DNA of 48,661 nt from Candidatus Pacearchaeota archaeon (GTDB lineage: Archaea; Nanobdellota; Nanobdellia; Pacearchaeales; GW2011-AR1), in assembly GCA_016866995.1 (NCBI GenBank), contig VGKQ01000006.1, forward strand, positions 1 to 48,661. Reading direction: 5' to 3'. The notes under the pieces are model-generated. The model was given only the letters and a program-made list of their open reading frames with translations, searched no databases and had not been told where the DNA came from. Positions 36,435 through 46,490 of this stretch are shown in pieces. A program made the translations under genes and the position numbers. Each line of letters starts with the position of its first letter. The first letter of the stretch is position 1.

Positions 36435-36788
36435 ATGGAATTAAAAAGAGTTAGAGTTTGGAGTTTTGTCAAGATATGCGTCTTGATGGGGATAATATTT
36501 GGCATAATTCTTGGAATTGCTCTTTCTATATATTTAAGGATGACTGTAAACAGCCTTAGTGCGCAGCTTGCAAATCCAGATGTTCAGGCATATCTAGAAC
36601 AGAGTGGCTCAGATGTCAACGGTTTTATTTCAGGGCTTAATGCGTTAAGTACAGGCGTCTTATATACCATCCCCATATTATTTGCAGTGGTTTCTTTTGT
36701 TCTGAGTTTGCTAATTTCATTAATCTACAATATTCTGGCAAAATATCTCGGCGGGATAAAATTAGAACTTATCCAAGAAAAGAAATAA
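36435..36788 (+). CDS. membrane protein, DUF3566-like
   Basis: 117 residues. Opening LKRVRVWSFVKICVLMG and two hydrophobic helices (about 13-33 and 73-98) resemble DUF3566-type proteins, where a membrane protein of this size has two helices around a soluble loop with predicted helical segments (NPDVQAYLEQSGSDVN). Function unknown. Confidence 0.6.
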   Translation: MELKRVRVWSFVKICVLMGIIFGIILGIALSIYLRMTVNSLSAQLANPDVQAYLEQSGSDVNGFISGLNALSTGVLYTIPILFAVVSFVLSLLISLIYNILAKYLGGIKLELIQEKK

Positions 36789-36893
36789 TAAAATTGAAGA
36801 GAAATTAATCTGTTATTATCTATAGTTATATTTTTATTGTTACAAATTTGTTATATATTTTTTAATTCTGATAATTTATTATTTAAAATAATA

Positions 36894-37295
36894 TCAAACT
36901 ATTCTTACTATTTCCCCATTCTTGTCAAGTTCAATAAAGTGATTAACCCTGGCTTCTCGAAAATCAGAGCATATATTACTTTCAATATTATCCTCATCTG
37001 TTCTTGGAACATGAACAACATCTATAGCATAATCTCCGCAATTGCCAAGGCATTGAGATGAAAATTGCATTCCAGAGTTTTTCTTTTCTTTATATAAATT
37101 TAAGGCGCATGAAATAGCAGTTTGCTGTTCTGAAACTCCTGCAGGAGTTTCAGCTGGATTTCCATGCTTTATCCAGACCCCTCTTGAATCTTTTATCCAA
37201 TCATCTTCATCTCCTCCAATTATAAATCTTATAAATAAAACTGCAATTATAATAACTACAAGAATAAAAATCCAGATAATTTTTGATTTTTTCAT
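36894..37295 (-). CDS. membrane-anchored small extracytoplasmic protein
   Basis: 133 residues with an N-terminal hydrophobic helix (about 6-27) and a soluble domain with DDWIKDSRGVWIKHGNP, then CALNLYKEKK and CLGNCGDYAIDVVHVPR. The cysteine pattern suggests disulphides outside the membrane. The motif occurs in other small-genome archaea as far as I recall, but no function is known. Confidence 0.6.
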   Translation of the reverse strand: MKKSKIIWIFILVVIIIAVLFIRFIIGGDEDDWIKDSRGVWIKHGNPAETPAGVSEQQTAISCALNLYKEKKNSGMQFSSQCLGNCGDYAIDVVHVPRTDEDNIESNICSDFREARVNHFIELDKNGEIVRIV

Positions 37296-37345
37296 ATCTA
37301 ATTATATATTTTGAATTATTTAAATTTATTCAACCAGCCTCAAAC

Positions 37346-37717
37346 TTATTTTTCCAATTTTTCAAGTCTTTTTTCAATTTTATCAAGCCTCTTTTTTATG
37401 TCATCCCACATATCCAAAACTATCTCATGCGGAGCCTTAGGCCTGAATTCCTCTGGAATGGGTTTTCTATGCCTGAGAAAATCAACAATTTTCCTATCTG
37501 TTAAATAAAAATATTTTTTCCCTTCTTTCCATTCACCTTTAACAAGCCCTATTTCTTCAAGCATTTTTAAGTGAAAGTCTATTGTCTGGGGTTTTTTCTT
37601 TATTTCCAAAGAAATCTCGCTCAGATATTTCTCTTTCTTCGACAAGCTCAGCAGAATTTCCCTTCTAACATCATTAGACAAAGCTTTATGCACAATCTCA
37701 TCAAATAAAGGAGGCAT
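37346..37717 (-). CDS. ArsR-type winged-helix regulator
   Basis: 123 residues. ALSNDVRREILLSLSKKEK, SEISLEIKKKPQTIDFHLK and EEIGLVKGEWKEGKKYFYLT form a typical ArsR winged helix, followed by a 40-residue C-terminal coiled coil rich in Lys/Glu (IKKRLDKIEKRLEKLEK). No metal-binding cysteines, so it is probably not a metal sensor. Confidence 0.82.
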   Translation of the reverse strand: MPPLFDEIVHKALSNDVRREILLSLSKKEKYLSEISLEIKKKPQTIDFHLKMLEEIGLVKGEWKEGKKYFYLTDRKIVDFLRHRKPIPEEFRPKAPHEIVLDMWDDIKKRLDKIEKRLEKLEK

Positions 37718-37778
37718 AATAATATAATTCGAGTATACTATAAAAACCTTATCTTTCTATTTTCATAGAAAAACCGAA

Positions 37779-37793
37779 AGATTTAAATACTAA
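37779..37793 (+). promoter_or_regulatory. BRE/TATA promoter GAAAGATTTAAATAC
   Basis: Purine-rich BRE with TTTAAATA, matching the elements at 8171 and 20132. The leader from about 37815 to 37842 holds AGGAGGT, so this gene belongs to the SD-led class. Confidence 0.55.
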
Positions 37794-37841
37794 TAATATC
37801 TATTAATATAGAAAACTCGAAATAAATTATAGGAGGTTAAA

Positions 37842-38276
37842 ATGTCAATAATAAGAAAAGTTAATGAAGAAGATGTAGGAAGAGTGGAAGCATTATTTGA
37901 AGAAGCATTTATAGCAAGGCCAAGAACTCCTTGCACAATAAGAGCCTTAAGAAGGGCAATGAATCCAGCCATATTAAGAACACTGGAATTAGTAGAAATT
38001 GCCAAGCACCCAGAAGATTATTTGCCAGTGCTTGGAGAAATGCCTGTTAAAGAAAGAATGAATTTTCTTAGACAAGGGTTTTGTAATGGATCACTTTATT
38101 CAAATCTAGCTGAGGCAGAACTTGCCCAAGAATATGGGCACTCAATAAAAGGAATTGCTCCTGGATTAATTGGTTACTTAGCAGCATACCACAAGAAAAA
38201 ACATGACTTAGGAAAAGGAGTTTTAAGGCAAATACGAGAACTTAGTAAAGATGAGTTAGCAGATTTATTAGGATAA
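37842..38276 (+). CDS. uncharacterised soluble protein, 144 aa
   Basis: Unrecognised. All-helical pattern with ARPRTPCTIRALRRAMNP in the first third and ELAQEYGHSIKGIAPGLIGY in the last. A strong AGGAGGT site lies about seven bases before the ATG, and the BRE/TATA element suggests robust expression. It converges on gatD with no gap between stop codons. Confidence 0.6.
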   Translation: MSIIRKVNEEDVGRVEALFEEAFIARPRTPCTIRALRRAMNPAILRTLELVEIAKHPEDYLPVLGEMPVKERMNFLRQGFCNGSLYSNLAEAELAQEYGHSIKGIAPGLIGYLAAYHKKKHDLGKGVLRQIRELSKDELADLLG

Positions 38277-39554
38277 TTATTCTTCAAGTCTAGAATTAAG
38301 CTCCCCTGCAATATTAGTTAACATTAATTTTTTAATTTTTTCTTGCTCTTTAGCTTTTCCAAGCACAAAGCCAAGCTTAACATATGCTGTCTCAGCCAGC
38401 ATATCCTCAAGAAAAATAATTCCTGTCTTAATCAGTTTTCTTCCAGGAGAGTATACAAGAGGATCAAGCCTGCCGTAAATAGTCTGAGAAGCAGCACAAA
38501 CAATCATGCCATTATCAATTGCTTTTTTTATTGCAGCAAGTAAGTTTCTTCTTGCCTCATCAATCGCAAGATGCCCCAATCCTACAAGTTCAAGCACAAT
38601 TCCTTCATACCTTCCTGACAAAAATTCAAAGATTTCAGGCTCCATTCCAGGATAAAATTTAATCAGGGCAATTTTATTATTAAAGCTCAAATCTAATTTT
38701 ACTTTTCCGTCATTTCTCCTTTTAAATTGAGTTATTGTTTCAATTCTATCTAGGAATATTTTAGCAATAGGCTTGCAATTTACAGGCTTGAATGCATCTC
38801 TCCTAGAACTATGAAGCTTTTTAACCTTACTTCCAAGCAAAGCATAGCAAAAATCATCATTAGTTCCAGAATGGCCAACAATCATAACTTCTGCAATCTC
38901 AGAGATTGCAGCTCTTGCAGCACATTGCAAGTTTAAAGCAGCATCACTTGAAGCTCTATCACTCGAGCGTTGAGCATAAGTCAATACAACTGGCTTGTTC
39001 AGATCGCGAAGAAAGAAAGACAATGCAGAAGAAGTATAATGCAGAAAATCAGTGCCATGAGTAATTATAACTCCGCTTATTTCTTTATCATTCAAACTTT
39101 CTTCGCAGTTTTTAGCTATTTCCTGCCAGTCAAGATAATCCATATTTTCAGAGGCTTTCATAAATGGCACCTTAATCTTTCTTATATTGCAGATTTCAAG
39201 CAGTTCAGGATAAAACTTAAGAAGCTCTTCTGGAGAAGTCAGCCATTTTACAGCTCCTGTTTCAGCATCAAGGCGGGAGGAAATTGTGCCTCCTGTCATA
39301 ATTATATCAACATTCGGAAGTTTTGGGTTTTGTTTAATTTTTTTTAATTCAGGTGCCTTTGATTCTTTCTGCGAAAGAACAGGTTCTCTTTCCAAGAGAA
39401 CAACGTCTTCTTTTTTTATTCCAATATTATAACCTGATTTCAACTTAATCAAGATTATGCCAGGCTCATAACTCTCAAGAAGAGTTCCTTCTATCTCCTC
39501 TTTCACAGTTGAAATTTTTACTTTATCTCCAGCTTGAGGTTGTTTTTCTTTCAT
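38277..39554 (-). CDS. gatD: Glu-tRNA(Gln) amidotransferase subunit D
   Basis: 425 residues. The N-terminal extension (about 1-80) is typical of GatD and contains PGIILIKLKSGYNIGIKKEDV. The asparaginase-like domain has VDIIMTGGTISSRLD (catalytic Thr), GVIITHGTDFLHYTSSAL (the second Thr/Asp motif) and VLTYAQRSSDRASSDA. It releases ammonia from glutamine or asparagine and feeds it to GatE. GatE in this window lacks its GAD domain, so this pair would be a reduced GatDE. Confidence 0.95.
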   Translation of the reverse strand: MKEKQPQAGDKVKISTVKEEIEGTLLESYEPGIILIKLKSGYNIGIKKEDVVLLEREPVLSQKESKAPELKKIKQNPKLPNVDIIMTGGTISSRLDAETGAVKWLTSPEELLKFYPELLEICNIRKIKVPFMKASENMDYLDWQEIAKNCEESLNDKEISGVIITHGTDFLHYTSSALSFFLRDLNKPVVLTYAQRSSDRASSDAALNLQCAARAAISEIAEVMIVGHSGTNDDFCYALLGSKVKKLHSSRRDAFKPVNCKPIAKIFLDRIETITQFKRRNDGKVKLDLSFNNKIALIKFYPGMEPEIFEFLSGRYEGIVLELVGLGHLAIDEARRNLLAAIKKAIDNGMIVCAASQTIYGRLDPLVYSPGRKLIKTGIIFLEDMLAETAYVKLGFVLGKAKEQEKIKKLMLTNIAGELNSRLEE

Positions 39555-39593
39555 AAATAATCAAGAAAAGGAGAATATAAAAAACTAACTAAA

Positions 39594-40178
39594 TTAATTC
39601 TTGAACTTATTCCAGCTTAAAATTAAAAATAAAACAATAGCAACTCCTGCCCCAATCGCAAACCACTCCCATGAAGGCAGGGATAAAATTTTGTCAAGAA
39701 GAGAAACATGAACAGCATTCACTGCTCCTGCTGATTCAGAAACAGCACTTGGAGCCTGAAGATAATCAGTTGCTTTTTCTGCAAATCTCAGGTTAAAATT
39801 GCCAGAAAAATATTTAATTAATAATGCAATAATCCCAGAAATAATAGCAACAGGCAGGATAGTTTTAAGAGCATTTTTTGAACTTGGTTTAGGAGAAATA
39901 ACAATATACTTGTTTGCAAGCTTGTAAATAGGAATTTTCTTTCCTTTCACGCTCCACCAATGCTCTGCTTTTTCAATTAACCCGGCTTCCACAAGTTTCT
40001 TGATATTATATTCTGCAGTATTAATAGGCATTTCAAGAGTATTTGCTATTTCTGTCTCGCTCATCTCATTTTCAGCCAGCAGATTCATAATCTTCTTGCA
40101 ACTAGGATTAGAGATTACCTCACCAAGTTTCTTGCTTTTTTCATCATCAAGCGAGAAAAGCAAATATTTCTCTGTCAT
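39594..40178 (-). CDS. membrane-bound winged-helix regulator
   Basis: 194 residues. The N-terminal 90 residues form a winged helix (NPSCKKIMNLLAENEMSETE, IANTLEMPINTAEYNIKKL, and the EKAEHWWSVKGKKIPIYKL wing). Two hydrophobic helices follow: about 103-121 and about 170-188, with a soluble segment of about 45 residues between them outside. A DNA-binding domain fixed to the membrane suggests a sensor of envelope or external signals. It is next to the giant secreted protein. Confidence 0.7.
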   Translation of the reverse strand: MTEKYLLFSLDDEKSKKLGEVISNPSCKKIMNLLAENEMSETEIANTLEMPINTAEYNIKKLVEAGLIEKAEHWWSVKGKKIPIYKLANKYIVISPKPSSKNALKTILPVAIISGIIALLIKYFSGNFNLRFAEKATDYLQAPSAVSESAGAVNAVHVSLLDKILSLPSWEWFAIGAGVAIVLFLILSWNKFKN

Positions 40179-40261
40179 GAATATAATAGAAAAAAGGCAT
40201 ATATAAATAAATTGGTTATTCCAAATATAATTGAAGTTATTAACAGCAAAAAATCAAAAAA

Positions 40262-43200
40262 TCAACAAGCAACATAGCTTATATTTGAAGGAAAACCATC
40301 TCCACATTTTTTAATTCTAGAAAAAATATTTCCATAGCCATAAGCATATCCAGGAGGAATTGCCCCATAAACATTTTTAGGAATAGTTCTATTATGATAA
40401 TTACACTGAAAATCATAAGAATAAATTGTTTTATTATTTCCACATGCAATATTTCCAGTTATATTACTATATGAAGCATCTCTTATGCCTGCGTAAGGAT
40501 TTCCGAGCAATATGCCAGAAAATCTGTTATTATTTGCATTATTGTATAGAAGATTAGTATTTGAAGAATATGAAGTTGAAATTCCATATAAATTTGATTC
40601 TACAATATTATTAATTAAACTATTATTATTTGAAGCATAATCTAAATAAATCCCGTATTTGTTAAAGCTTGCATTATTTTCTTGGATAATATTTCCAGGA
40701 TATCCATAAAGATATATTCCTGTTTCATTGTTATAGTTTGCAGTATTATTTATTATCTGATTATTCTTATTAGAAGCAAGCGGACTTGTCCAGAAATAAA
40801 TTCCATACTGGTTTGAATTTGCTATATTATTTATAAATAAATTATTTAATCCTCCAAACAAAACACGAATTCCATATTGGTTTGAATTTGCTATATTGTT
40901 TATTATTCTTAGGCTTGAGACATCTCCTAAATCAATTCCAATCTTATTTCCATTCAGATTATTATTTTCTATGATTGTGCCTGAATTTAATGTAAGATAT
41001 ATGCCACCAACATTCTGTGTTAATGTATTATTAAAAATATAAGAATTATCAGCTCTTCCTATTAATTTGATACCTGTTCCATCATATCTTAAACCCATGC
41101 TTATATTGCAGTTTTTTATTGTTGTAAATTTTTTGTCTGAATAAATTCCTATTCCCATATTACTTCTTATGCTATTTCCTTTACAATTTAAAGTTATATT
41201 CTCTGCTTCTATCTTTAAACAAACAGAGTTTGTAAGTTTAAAACCAGTATTTATACTAGAATTTAGAACATAAACTTGATTTGGCTTGTCTAATTTTGAG
41301 CATTTATTTAATACTGTAATGCTACAGCAACTTCCATCTACGCACTCAAGCTCATTACATTCCTCAATCTTTTCTTCATCTATATAACTATCTGATGGAC
41401 AAGCACCATCAACACAACCCTTATACCAGCAAGTTCTTGCATTATAAACATCCCCATCCTTACAATAAGCATTTGCCCAATTGCCACATTTCTTTGACTG
41501 GCAAGTTTCCTTATATTTATTTTCAATTGAACTTACACATTTTCCAGCTTCACATTTATAAGTTACAAAATCCTGCCATACATCATTTGCATGACATAAA
41601 CCAAAATTAATCCAACCATTATTGCCACAATCAGAATCTTTTGTGCATTCACTTAACATGCTAAGATTATTAGACAAAAACTCAAGCCAATTATCATTTA
41701 TATAATCATAAATTTTTAATAAACCAGGAGGAATTTTAATCTCTTCAAAAATTTCTTTTTTAGGCCTTAAAACAATAGTAATTTCTTTTCTTTCTTCTGG
41801 CTCTAATTTAAATTGCCATGAAATATTATTTCCATTAATTGTTCCATTTTCTACAGAAATTATTTCTAAATCAGAAGGAATTTCCTGTGTCAAATTTGCC
41901 CCAACTGGAAAATCAAATGGATTTTCAAAGAAAATAAAAAGAGTATTATTAAAAAACTTAGAACTGACTGGATATGGATATGATGAAGCATTTTCTAATT
42001 CTTCTTTTGTTATATTTGTATTATCAAGAACTATTTTTGTTGTGTCAAATCTTGTAATATCATAATCAACTAAATAAATTCCATTATTCTCTCCAAGAAG
42101 AGTAAAACGAATATCTTGATTTTTAGGATTTATTCCTTCGTTCTTTTCCATGTACCAAATAATAAATATTTTTGTTTGTCCTGGCTCAATTTCTTTGACA
42201 TCTGTAGTTACAAAAGGAAGCTCATATTTTAAAAAAGGAAGCATTGTTAATAAGCTTGTAGAAAATTTTTTGTTGTATTGAGTTACAAGTTCAAATACTG
42301 CCTTAACATTTCCTGTATTGTTAACCTCAACTTTTGAATACTTATTTGCATAATAGAAAGGCCTTATTTTATAGAAAATACTGCTAAAAATATTGCTTCC
42401 TTCTTTGTACTCATAATATCCTTCCTCAAAATTTTCAATAGAAATTATTTCTCCCTTTACAGGTTTTGGAGCAGTTTTATTTTTGATATCCGCAAGAGCC
42501 TGATAAGTATTTCTAGAAACCCTCTCAAGTTGATGAGCTCCATCAACCAAGACATTTGCTCCCATCAGAACCATCTGAGAATCTGTGTTAAGTTTTGTCA
42601 CTTTTTCTGCTACACTAGTCCCTCCAGAAATACTAAAAATAAACCAACATGGTGCACCGGCAAGTGAAAGTGCAAGTTTGCCTGAAAACATTCCTACCTC
42701 AAGAAAAACCTTTGAAAAAATAGATTTCCAGTCTATTGCCTCCTCTAATTTAATATCCCTAAATGTAACAGGCAAGAGCACTTTATTAGAATAAATATCT
42801 TTAATAATTGCATTAGCTGTTGCTCTTTTTCTTAAATCTTCTTTATACAAGTTTATTTCTTCCTGGCTTAAACTTTCTATGTTGTGAAGAGCTTCATTTT
42901 TTAATTCAGTTATATTTCCTTTTTTAGCATAATACTTATCTCTTAAAATTGGAAAAAAAGTGTTAGAATAAGAATAATTTTTTTCTCTTAGCTTATTAGC
43001 AAGATCTATTGATGCTGCTTCACTAAATTTAAAGAATGCATCTTTTCCTATCTCTGCAGACAACCATCCATAATTATCTATACCTTCTATCAAACCTTCA
43101 AGATAAGGAAATTTTTTAACTAAATTAGTATAATCTGAAACACTTAAAACAGAAACTCTCGAAACTTTTAATATGTCCAAGGAACTAAATATTTCACTTA

Positions 43201-46162
43201 AACTATCAACTGCCAAACCAATTATTGCTTCATTCTCATTTTTTGGAATGTTTTCTGCAAAATAATCTGTAGCAATAGCATCATTATTTGCATATTCAAA
43301 TATCCCATCTAATGCTAAATTTGTTATGTCCACAAAATTATTAATGCTATTTTCCAGCTCTTTACTAAAAACAGCTATGCTTCTAGAATAGCTTTTTTGG
43401 CTTCCCTCATCATCAATTACAGTTAAATTAACCGCATACTTTTTAGTATTTAAGAAACTATGAGAAACTGCTTTTCCTTCTGCAAAAAAGCCATCCTCAA
43501 AATCCCATCTGTAAGAAATAGTTCCACCATCAGGATCATATGAATTAGATGCATCAAAAATAATTTCTTGTCCTATTTCAGGATATTGTGGAGAATATGT
43601 AAATGTTGCAAATGGTATATAATTAATTTTTACTTTAAAATCTTCAGATAAAACAGGATTGTTTCCAAAATCTATCCATTCAGAAGCAAGCCCATATTCA
43701 TCAACAGCTCTTACTCTCCAATGATATTCTCCATTAACTAATCCATAAGCAGGAACACTTATCTTGCTATAATTTATTAGCTCACTTTGCTGGGTAAATC
43801 TTCCTAAAAAATTCCCATTATTTTCATCAACCCTTCTAAGTTCTATCTGCAATTTGACTTTATCTCTATCAGGATCACTCACATCAGCCTTGAAAAAAAC
43901 ACTTCTTTCATTTGTTATTCCTCCACTATTAATTTCTGCCAGCATATCAGATTTTAATTGATCTAAGTTTATTGGAGGATTTGGAGCCTTATTTGGAATT
44001 TTACATTTTCCATCTATACACTCAAACTCGTTGCATTCCTCAATCTTTTCTTCATCTATATAACTATCTGATGGACAAGCACCATCAACACAACCCTTAT
44101 ACCAGCAAGTTCTTGCATTATAAACATCCCCATCCTTACAATAAGCATTTGCCCAATTGCCACACACCTTTGATGGACATGTTTCCTTATGCTTGTTTTC
44201 AATTGAACTTACACATTTTCCACTCTCACATTTATAAGTTATATAATCCTGCCATACATCATTTGCATGACATAAACCAAAATTAATCCAGTTGTTATTT
44301 CCGCAGTCAGAATCTTTTGTGCATTGTGGATTCACATTAATATTTTGTATTGCAAAAGCAGTTGCATTATCATTATCAGAAACTGCCAAAACTGCACCAT
44401 ATGTATTATTTTTTGTATATGTATGTGTTTTTGTTGAAGGTGGATTTCCTGTTCCAGAATCAGATGTTCCATCTCCATAATTCAATACCCATGTTATTAT
44501 TGTTCCATCTGAATCCCTTGCACTTAAGGAGAATGTAACTGTAAGTGGAACTGTTCCTGATGATGGACTTGCAGACAAATTTATATTAGGAGGTATATTT
44601 GTTCCAACATTTATTGTATCTATGCAAGGATTAGATTGTGTTTCTTTATTGTCTGCCACAAGAAATATAACATTTTGCTGTCCAGGATTATTATAAGTAT
44701 GGCTCAATGTTGAAGGCGGATTTCCTGTTCCAGAATAATCTGCATTTCCATCTCCATTCACATCTAAAACCCATGCATTTATTATTCCATCTGAATCACT
44801 TGCACTTAAGGAGAATGTAACCTTAAGAGGAGCTTTTCCTGAACGAGGAGTTGAGGATAAAGAACATGTTGGTTTCTGATTTTCATTACACATTCCATTT
44901 GAACATATTTGACTTGAAGAACAAGTTTGAACTAATTGCTCATCTATTCTTTGATTATTAAAACATGCTCCACTAGAACATCCTTTATCATAACAAGTTC
45001 TTGAATGATAAACATTTCCTGATTTGCAATAATTATTTCCAAAACTATCACAATAATTGCTTCCGCAATCAACATTATTTCCCCATTCTAAGCAAGAATC
45101 ATCATCATAATTTCCACATGTTTGCTTGTAATTTCCTGAACATCTTGTTCCAGAAGAACACTCATCTGTGCAACTAGCACTTATATATATCATATTGGAA
45201 GCTTTATTTATATTATTATCCTCATTAGGTTCTGCAATAGCTTGGAATGTGTCAGCAAATACCGTGACATAATAATTTCCTGGAGTCATGTCAACAGGAA
45301 TTCTTGGAACCTGAGCATCTGATAAAGATAAGCCAGCATTAATTGAATTCATAAAATAATTTCCCAATGAGATATCTGTTCCATAAGGTGTTGTTGCTAA
45401 GGAAATGCGGTTATAGAATGAATTTGAAGGTGCACTGCCTTGATTTTTCACTGTCCATGAAACAGCTATATAATCTCCTGCCTTGGCAGATGTTGGAGCA
45501 TTTACAGAAGTTACTGTTAAATCAGGCATGGCTTTTTCTAAATAATTTTCAGCACTCCATCCAATAAAGCCATTATAATCAACCTTCCAGAAATAATAAA
45601 ATCCAGAACTCCCTTTTGGAACTCCATAAAAAGGCCCGCTAAGAATTTTTCCTGTATTTCCAGTATTAACTTTGTTTCCAGTATCAGCAAGTTCTGGTGG
45701 CTCTGTTCTAACCTTTACAGCATCATAAGCCACTCTTATATTGTCATTAATAGAAAATTTTGTTGATGGAATTATAGAAACTTTTTTAAGATAATCAACT
45801 CCCCCCGGATAGCCTTGCGCACTCCAGCCTTCAACACCATCCTCCCACCTTATCTTCCACCATATGTATGTTATTCCGCCAAGAGCAGCAGTCTGAGAAT
45901 CAGATATAATCAAACCTCTATTGCCATCAGACCTTGTTGAAATAATATTTCCAGCAGGAGCATCACGCACTTTTAGATTAGTTCCAGAATTTATAACCTC
46001 AACAATATCGCCTTTGCTTAGTGTTACAGCACTTACAATTATATTGGTTTTGTTCAAAGTTGCAACACTTATATTTGTTTTGTTTAGTGTTAAAGCATTT
46101 ACAAAACTTAAACTAAATAAAATCAAGAAAATTCCAATCAAAAAGATAAATTTATTTTTCAT
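40262..46162 (-). CDS. giant secreted multi-domain protein, 1966 aa
   Basis: Signal peptide (about 1-24, FIFLIGIFLILFSLSFVNA) then, in order: two SH3-like modules (about 45-205), a CARDB domain (PDLTVTSVNAPTSAKAGDY), a Cys-rich segment, two PKD-type domains (PLKVTFSLSASDSDG and PLTVTFSLSARDSDG), a first 105-residue Cys-rich unit, a third PKD-type domain (YRWDFEDGFFAEG), a long helical region of about 500 residues, a second near-identical Cys-rich unit, and a C-terminal NosD-type beta-helix with repeats such as NSNQYGI and NNIANSN. It ends in CGDGFPSNISYVAC. Probably a surface adhesin or glycan-binding protein. Confidence 0.85.
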   Translation of the reverse strand: MKNKFIFLIGIFLILFSLSFVNALTLNKTNISVATLNKTNIIVSAVTLSKGDIVEVINSGTNLKVRDAPAGNIISTRSDGNRGLIISDSQTAALGGITYIWWKIRWEDGVEGWSAQGYPGGVDYLKKVSIIPSTKFSINDNIRVAYDAVKVRTEPPELADTGNKVNTGNTGKILSGPFYGVPKGSSGFYYFWKVDYNGFIGWSAENYLEKAMPDLTVTSVNAPTSAKAGDYIAVSWTVKNQGSAPSNSFYNRISLATTPYGTDISLGNYFMNSINAGLSLSDAQVPRIPVDMTPGNYYVTVFADTFQAIAEPNEDNNINKASNMIYISASCTDECSSGTRCSGNYKQTCGNYDDDSCLEWGNNVDCGSNYCDSFGNNYCKSGNVYHSRTCYDKGCSSGACFNNQRIDEQLVQTCSSSQICSNGMCNENQKPTCSLSSTPRSGKAPLKVTFSLSASDSDGIINAWVLDVNGDGNADYSGTGNPPSTLSHTYNNPGQQNVIFLVADNKETQSNPCIDTINVGTNIPPNINLSASPSSGTVPLTVTFSLSARDSDGTIITWVLNYGDGTSDSGTGNPPSTKTHTYTKNNTYGAVLAVSDNDNATAFAIQNINVNPQCTKDSDCGNNNWINFGLCHANDVWQDYITYKCESGKCVSSIENKHKETCPSKVCGNWANAYCKDGDVYNARTCWYKGCVDGACPSDSYIDEEKIEECNEFECIDGKCKIPNKAPNPPINLDQLKSDMLAEINSGGITNERSVFFKADVSDPDRDKVKLQIELRRVDENNGNFLGRFTQQSELINYSKISVPAYGLVNGEYHWRVRAVDEYGLASEWIDFGNNPVLSEDFKVKINYIPFATFTYSPQYPEIGQEIIFDASNSYDPDGGTISYRWDFEDGFFAEGKAVSHSFLNTKKYAVNLTVIDDEGSQKSYSRSIAVFSKELENSINNFVDITNLALDGIFEYANNDAIATDYFAENIPKNENEAIIGLAVDSLSEIFSSLDILKVSRVSVLSVSDYTNLVKKFPYLEGLIEGIDNYGWLSAEIGKDAFFKFSEAASIDLANKLREKNYSYSNTFFPILRDKYYAKKGNITELKNEALHNIESLSQEEINLYKEDLRKRATANAIIKDIYSNKVLLPVTFRDIKLEEAIDWKSIFSKVFLEVGMFSGKLALSLAGAPCWFIFSISGGTSVAEKVTKLNTDSQMVLMGANVLVDGAHQLERVSRNTYQALADIKNKTAPKPVKGEIISIENFEEGYYEYKEGSNIFSSIFYKIRPFYYANKYSKVEVNNTGNVKAVFELVTQYNKKFSTSLLTMLPFLKYELPFVTTDVKEIEPGQTKIFIIWYMEKNEGINPKNQDIRFTLLGENNGIYLVDYDITRFDTTKIVLDNTNITKEELENASSYPYPVSSKFFNNTLFIFFENPFDFPVGANLTQEIPSDLEIISVENGTINGNNISWQFKLEPEERKEITIVLRPKKEIFEEIKIPPGLLKIYDYINDNWLEFLSNNLSMLSECTKDSDCGNNGWINFGLCHANDVWQDFVTYKCEAGKCVSSIENKYKETCQSKKCGNWANAYCKDGDVYNARTCWYKGCVDGACPSDSYIDEEKIEECNELECVDGSCCSITVLNKCSKLDKPNQVYVLNSSINTGFKLTNSVCLKIEAENITLNCKGNSIRSNMGIGIYSDKKFTTIKNCNISMGLRYDGTGIKLIGRADNSYIFNNTLTQNVGGIYLTLNSGTIIENNNLNGNKIGIDLGDVSSLRIINNIANSNQYGIRVLFGGLNNLFINNIANSNQYGIYFWTSPLASNKNNQIINNTANYNNETGIYLYGYPGNIIQENNASFNKYGIYLDYASNNNSLINNIVESNLYGISTSYSSNTNLLYNNANNNRFSGILLGNPYAGIRDASYSNITGNIACGNNKTIYSYDFQCNYHNRTIPKNVYGAIPPGYAYGYGNIFSRIKKCGDGFPSNISYVAC
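41331..41647 (-). repeat. Cys-rich unit of the giant gene, copy 2
   Basis: About 106 codons (CTKDSDCGNNGWINF through NELECVDGSC) repeated at 44003-44323 with only scattered differences. The match is also very high at DNA level, so the unit was recently duplicated or homogenised. Confidence 0.75.
44003..44323 (-). repeat. Cys-rich unit of the giant gene, copy 1
   Basis: CTKDSDCGNNNWINF through NEFECIDGKC, paired with 41331-41647. About 14 cysteines lie in conserved positions, suggesting disulphide-rich modules. Confidence 0.75.
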
Positions 46163-46165
46163 TTG

Positions 46166-46384
46166 TTATTTTTTGATATTATTTTTTCCTCTTCCCTTAT
46201 TAAATCCAGCATCATAAACTGTCTTTGATTCCTTATCTGTTAGTGGTTGATAACTTAGTTGGACAAGCTCACTAAGTGCATGTCCAATTCCAAAAATATC
46301 GCTTTTATCTTCACTCCTTTTGAAAGTACTGCTGTCTTTAACCCCTTTCTCAGATGCTTTTTCTAAATCTTTCTGATTTGTCAT
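46166..46384 (-). CDS. small uncharacterised protein upstream of the giant gene
   Basis: 72 residues, soluble, charged (MTNQKDLEKASEKGVKDSS) with SDIFGIGHALSELVQLSYQP and a Lys/Arg-rich end. Its stop is three bases before the giant gene's start, so they form an operon. AAGGAAG precedes the ATG by about six bases. Unknown function. Confidence 0.6.
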   Translation of the reverse strand: MTNQKDLEKASEKGVKDSSTFKRSEDKSDIFGIGHALSELVQLSYQPLTDKESKTVYDAGFNKGRGKNNIKK

Positions 46385-46460
46385 TTTTCTTCCTTAGTTT
46401 AGTTAATAATGCAAGAGAAAAAGAAGTAATATAATTTAAGGATAAAAAAATAAACAAAAA

Positions 46461-46470
46461 GTTTAAAATA
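46461..46470 (+). promoter_or_regulatory. TATA-type promoter of the HTH-phosphoribosyltransferase gene
   Basis: GTTTAAAATA lies 30-21 bases before the ATG at 46491. Confidence 0.5.
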
Positions 46471-46490
46471 GTAAACTATGTATATTTAAC

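Noticed and set aside
43972-44286. 104-residue plus-strand ORF with a His/Cys-rich sequence, similar to 41395-41610
   Set aside because: Both are antisense to the two Cys-rich units of the giant gene. Their likeness follows from that repeat.
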